Shown here: positions 5,632-8,402 of the stretch, piece after piece
Layout of the letters: the number at the start of each line of letters is the position of its first letter
How positions within the stretch are numbered: the stretch's first letter is position 1
NCBI GenBank assembly: GCA_937967345.1
Contig: CALBTN010000270.1
Coordinates: 1 to 8,402 of the forward strand
Direction: 5' to 3'
DNA length: 8,402 nt
DNA from: an uncultured Rubrivivax sp.
Lineage (GTDB): Bacteria > Pseudomonadota > Gammaproteobacteria > Burkholderiales > Burkholderiaceae_C
Translations under genes and position numbers: made by a program
The notes under the pieces: model-generated
Database searches by the model: none
Told to the model about the DNA's origin: nothing
What the model saw: the letters and a program-made list of their open reading frames with translations, nothing else

Positions 5632-6833
5632 TGCACGGCGCCCGGGCTCCAGCGCGCAGGCGGCGACAGCGGCCGCGTGCCCAGCGGCAACGCGAACTCG
5701 TAGCGCAGCGCGAGCTCGTTGCCGAAGGCCGCCGCCGCATCGACGCCCGCGGCGCGCAAGCTCGATCCGCGCACCAGCGCGAAGTCCAGCGCATCGGCCG
5801 CTTCGAGCACCGACCCCGGCGCCGAGAAGTTGCCTGTGCTCACCCACGCCGCGCCCAGCGTGAAGTCGCCTCGGCCAACGCTCAGGTTGTTGACCGCCTG
5901 CAGCGGCGTGTGCGCTGGCAGGCGATCGCTCCACACGCGCACGAACCGGGCCGGGCGGGGGCCCTCGTTGATCAGCGTGTTGTGCACCAAACGCAGCCGG
6001 CTGTGCGGCCAGGCCTTGCCTTCGGCGCCGTAGGCCACCACCACCGCGTTGTCGCTGGCGGCACTCTGACCGATGACGTTGCCGATCAGCAGCGCATCGC
6101 CGCCGTTGGGCAGATCGACCTCGTACGACGCACGCCCCCCGGGGCCATCGACGATCAGGTTGTAGGCCAGCTCGGTGCGGCGCGCACGCGACTTCAACAG
6201 GTGGCCGACATGCCCTTGGTGAAAGCGGCTGCCGCTGACCTTCAGCGACGCGATGCGCCCAGCGTACAGCAGGTGCGGCAGCGGCGATTCGGCCTGCGGC
6301 GCCTGCGCGAATTCGCTTTCCTCGATCACGAGTTCGGCATCGCCGAAATTGGCCGTCAGCACCCCCATCTGGTTGTCGAAGAACGCGCAGCGGCGCAGCG
6401 TGAGCCGGCCCTTTTCGAAGCGGATGCCGGCACCGTTGCCGTCGGGCACACGTGCGCCGCGGAACTCGAGGTTGTCGATCTCGACGTCGCCATCGCGCAC
6501 CACGAGCATCGCCTTGCCTTCGACGTCGCGGCCATCGGCGATGAACACCGGGCGCTGGCCGACGCCGCGGATCGTGAGGCGCTTGTGGTGGATCAGCGCG
6601 ACGTCGCCGCGATACTCGCCAGCCTGCACCAAGATGGTGTCGCCGTCACGCGCCTGGCGCACCGCCTCGGCCAAGGTGGGCAGCGGCGCATCGGCGCCGA
6701 CCCGCAGCGTCGCGGCGTGGCCCGGCGGGGCCGCGGCCAGGCCGATCGCGAGCAGCGCGATGCTGGCGCGCCAACGAAAGAACCCGGCACGCGCCGGGTT
6801 CTGTTCGATCACACCCGCGGATCGCGTTGCCAC
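5625..6833 (-). CDS. Secreted right-handed parallel beta-helix protein of unknown function
   Basis: The open reading is 402 aa from a GTG at 6833. A basic stretch (F-F-R-W-R, 18-22) and a hydrophobic core (23-35) end at G-H-A (38-40) before A-T-L-R-V-G, a good Sec signal peptide with cleavage near 40. The mature part resembles pectate-lyase-fold proteins. It opens with P-T-L-A-E-A-V-x3-R-D-G-D-T-I-L-V-x2-G-E-Y (52-74), then coils such as L-T-I-R-G-V-G (86-92), V-E-I-D-N-L-E-F-R-G (117-126) and L-T-L-R-R-C-A-F-F-D-N (144-154). I see no catalytic motif and cannot assign a substrate. The start is uncertain: another GTG at 6812 is possible, neither has a Shine-Dalgarno, and codons 11-18 lie over the terminator hairpin at 6779-6802. 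The first GTG is only 19 bases past the H1-like stop. Confidence 0.8.
   Translation of the reverse strand: MATRSAGVIEQNPARAGFFRWRASIALLAIGLAAAPPGHAATLRVGADAPLPTLAEAVRQARDGDTILVQAGEYRGDVALIHHKRLTIRGVGQRPVFIADGRDVEGKAMLVVRDGDVEIDNLEFRGARVPDGNGAGIRFEKGRLTLRRCAFFDNQMGVLTANFGDAELVIEESEFAQAPQAESPLPHLLYAGRIASLKVSGSRFHQGHVGHLLKSRARRTELAYNLIVDGPGGRASYEVDLPNGGDALLIGNVIGQSAASDNAVVVAYGAEGKAWPHSRLRLVHNTLINEGPRPARFVRVWSDRLPAHTPLQAVNNLSVGRGDFTLGAAWVSTGNFSAPGSVLEAADALDFALVRGSSLRAAGVDAAAAFGNELALRYEFALPLGTRPLSPPARWSPGAVQR
6770..6802 (-). terminator. Strong intrinsic terminator of the H1-like gene
   Basis: AGAACCCGGC (6779-6788) and GCCGGGTTCT (6793-6802) form a perfect 10-bp stem with a 4-base loop. On the minus strand the stem is followed by a T-rich stretch (TTCTTTCGTT across the 3' arm and beyond). 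It lies 50 bases past the H1-like stop codon. It also lies within the 5' part of the beta-helix reading frame, where it is translated as N-P-A-R-A-G-F-F, a typical translation of a terminator hairpin. Confidence 0.85.
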
Positions 6834-6852
6834 GCGGCCCGCCGGTGCGGCT

Positions 6853-7239
<387 letters not shown>

Positions 7240-7462
7240 GACTATCTCCTTGATCAAGTTGCGAACAGCGCCGCGCAGCTCGATACAGCGCGGCGATTCA
7301 TCACCCGGCGCTCTGCCTTGGCCCAGCGGCCACGGCTATCGCTCCGGTGCGACGAATGCGGCTCACGAGCCCGTGCATCGCTTCTGGCGTCGACGCATCA
7401 GGTCTCGCGGATCACCCAGGCTTTGCGGCAGTTGGCTTTGTTCGAATCGGCTGCCGCCGCCT
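7240..7462 (-). promoter_or_regulatory. nrdB–H1 intergenic region with the H1 leader and ribosome binding site
   Basis: This 223-base region separates the nrdB stop from the H1-like ATG. Next to the ATG is a strong Shine-Dalgarno (AAGGAG, about 7246-7251 on the minus strand). Further up is an 8-bp perfect stem, CGCCGCGC (7269-7276) with GCGCGGCG (7288-7295), around an 11-base loop; it would lie in the H1 leader. Nearer nrdB, a 7-bp stem (7425-7431 with 7451-7457, 19-base loop) could form past the nrdB stop but lacks a T-run. I found no convincing -35/-10 pair, so the H1 promoter is not located. Confidence 0.45.
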
Positions 7463-8402
7463 TCAGTCCCAGGAAAGCGCGCCACCGGTCTGGTACTCGA
7501 TGACGCGCGTTTCGAAGAAATTCCTTTCCTTCTTCAAGTCGATCATTTCGCTCATCCACGGGAACGGGTTGTCCTCGTTCGGATACAGCGGCTGCAGGCC
7601 GATCTGCGTCGCACGCCGATTGGCGATGAAGCGCAGGTAGCCCTTGAACATCGAGGCGTTCATGCCGAGCACGCCGCGCGGCATGGTGTCTTCGGCGTAG
7701 CGGTATTCCAGCTCGACCGCCTGCTCGAACAGCGCCTTGACCTCGGCGCGCAGTTCGGGCGTCCACAGCTGCGGGTTCTCGAGCTTGATGGCGTTGATCA
7801 GATCGATGCCGAAGTTGCAGTGCATCGACTCGTCGCGCAGGATGTACTGGTACTGCTCGGCGGCGCCGGTCATCTTGTTCTGCCGGCCCAGCGCCAGGAT
7901 CTGCGTGAAGCCGACGTAGAAGAACAGGCCTTCCATCAGGCAGGCGAACACGATCAGGCTCTTGAGCAGCGTCTGGTCGGCCTCGGGCGTGCCGGTGCGG
8001 AAGTTGGGGTCCATGATCGCGTCGATGAACGGGATCAGGAACTCGTCCTTGTCGCGGATCGACGCCACCTCGTGGTAGGCGTTGAAGATCTCGCCCTCGT
8101 CGAGGCCCAGCGACTCGACGATGTACTGGTAGGCGTGGGTGTGGATCGCCTCTTCGAAGGCCTGGCGCAGCAGGAACTGGCGGCATTCGGGCGCGGTGAT
8201 GTGCCGGTAGGTGCCGAGCACGATGTTGTTGGCGGCCAGCGAATCCGCGGTGACGAAAAAGCCAAGGTTGCGCTTGACGATGCGGCGCTCGTCTTCGGTC
8301 AGGCCGTTGGGATCCTTCCAGAGCGCAATGTCGCGGCTCATGTTCACTTCCTGCGGCATCCAGTGATTGGCGCAGGTGGCGAGGTACTTCTCCCAGGCCC
8401 AC
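7463..8402 (-). CDS. nrdB: Ribonucleotide reductase beta (R2) subunit, 5' end outside the window
   Basis: The visible part is 312 complete codons and the frame stays open to the window edge, so the N-terminus is missing. R2 carries the di-metal/tyrosyl radical cofactor that the NrdA subunit uses to reduce ribonucleoside diphosphates to dNDPs. The visible reading begins W-A-W-E-K-Y-L. Counting from the Met at 8359, all expected cofactor residues can be placed: Asp39 (V-T-A-D-S), Glu70 and His73 (E-A-I-H), radical Tyr77 (T-H-A-Y), Glu143 (M-E-G-L-F-F-Y), and Glu177 with His180 (R-D-E-S-M-H). The C-terminus ends G-G-A-L-S-W-D. That Met is internal, because the conserved W-A-W-E-K-Y and N-H-W segments lie upstream of it in frame. 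NrdA would be expected just outside the window. The gene looks intact where visible. Confidence 0.97.
   Translation of the reverse strand, partial: WAWEKYLATCANHWMPQEVNMSRDIALWKDPNGLTEDERRIVKRNLGFFVTADSLAANNIVLGTYRHITAPECRQFLLRQAFEEAIHTHAYQYIVESLGLDEGEIFNAYHEVASIRDKDEFLIPFIDAIMDPNFRTGTPEADQTLLKSLIVFACLMEGLFFYVGFTQILALGRQNKMTGAAEQYQYILRDESMHCNFGIDLINAIKLENPQLWTPELRAEVKALFEQAVELEYRYAEDTMPRGVLGMNASMFKGYLRFIANRRATQIGLQPLYPNEDNPFPWMSEMIDLKKERNFFETRVIEYQTGGALSWD

Noticed and set aside
4733..5794. A 353-codon minus-strand reading across gpmA
   Set aside because: It is antisense to an intact, motif-complete gpmA and overlaps the 3' part of the beta-helix gene in another frame.
7398..8402. Alternative minus-strand frame over nrdB running past its stop
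   Set aside because: It is the shifted frame of a motif-complete nrdB and has no recognisable protein signature.

Overview
This window is very GC-rich, tightly packed bacterial chromosome. Gene content and protein motifs point to a betaproteobacterium of the order Burkholderiales. The clues are a BioC-like protein divergent from comF, a rhodanese–glutaredoxin–secB–gpsA cluster, a PAKK-repeat histone H1-like protein, and an R2 subunit with the E-A-I-H-T-H-A-Y active-site run. The order-level placement is inferred from recognised families, not from a search. No mobile element, CRISPR array, rRNA or tRNA gene was found.

Layout. The left edge (1-57, minus) carries what looks like only the C-terminal tail of an acyl-CoA synthetase-type (ANL superfamily) gene, with no open upstream part. 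Next is a minus-strand BioC-like methyltransferase (204-1142). It is divergent from comF (1165-1956), which is followed on the plus strand by trmL (1966-2436). trmL converges on a minus-strand run read right to left: rhodanese-like membrane protein (4353-4763), grxC (4052-4315), secB (3471-3962) and gpsA (2447-3451). gpmA (4850-5593) diverges from that run and converges on a secreted beta-helix protein gene (5625-6833, minus). To the right are the histone H1-like gene (6853-7239, minus) and the 3' part of nrdB (7463-8402, minus, cut by the window edge).

Most genes are housekeeping: dNTP supply (nrdB), glycolysis (gpmA), phospholipid precursor (gpsA), protein export (secB), thiol and sulfur chemistry (grxC, rhodanese), tRNA wobble modification (trmL), DNA-uptake-family phosphoribosyltransferase (comF), and possibly biotin precursor synthesis (bioC-like). 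I do not see a new multi-gene defence or metabolic system.

The most interesting points are small in scale. (1) Both divergent gene pairs share a single short AT-rich island that can be read as a -10 box on either strand. At bioC-like/comF this would make both mRNAs essentially leaderless. (2) The BioC-like protein keeps the C-terminal BioC signature but has lost the glycine-rich SAM-binding motif I. (3) A strong intrinsic terminator for the H1-like gene lies inside the apparent signal-peptide coding region of the next gene. (4) The H1-like protein has 15 PAKK units and a non-repetitive aromatic/proline tail, and has the one strong Shine-Dalgarno sequence among the starts inspected.
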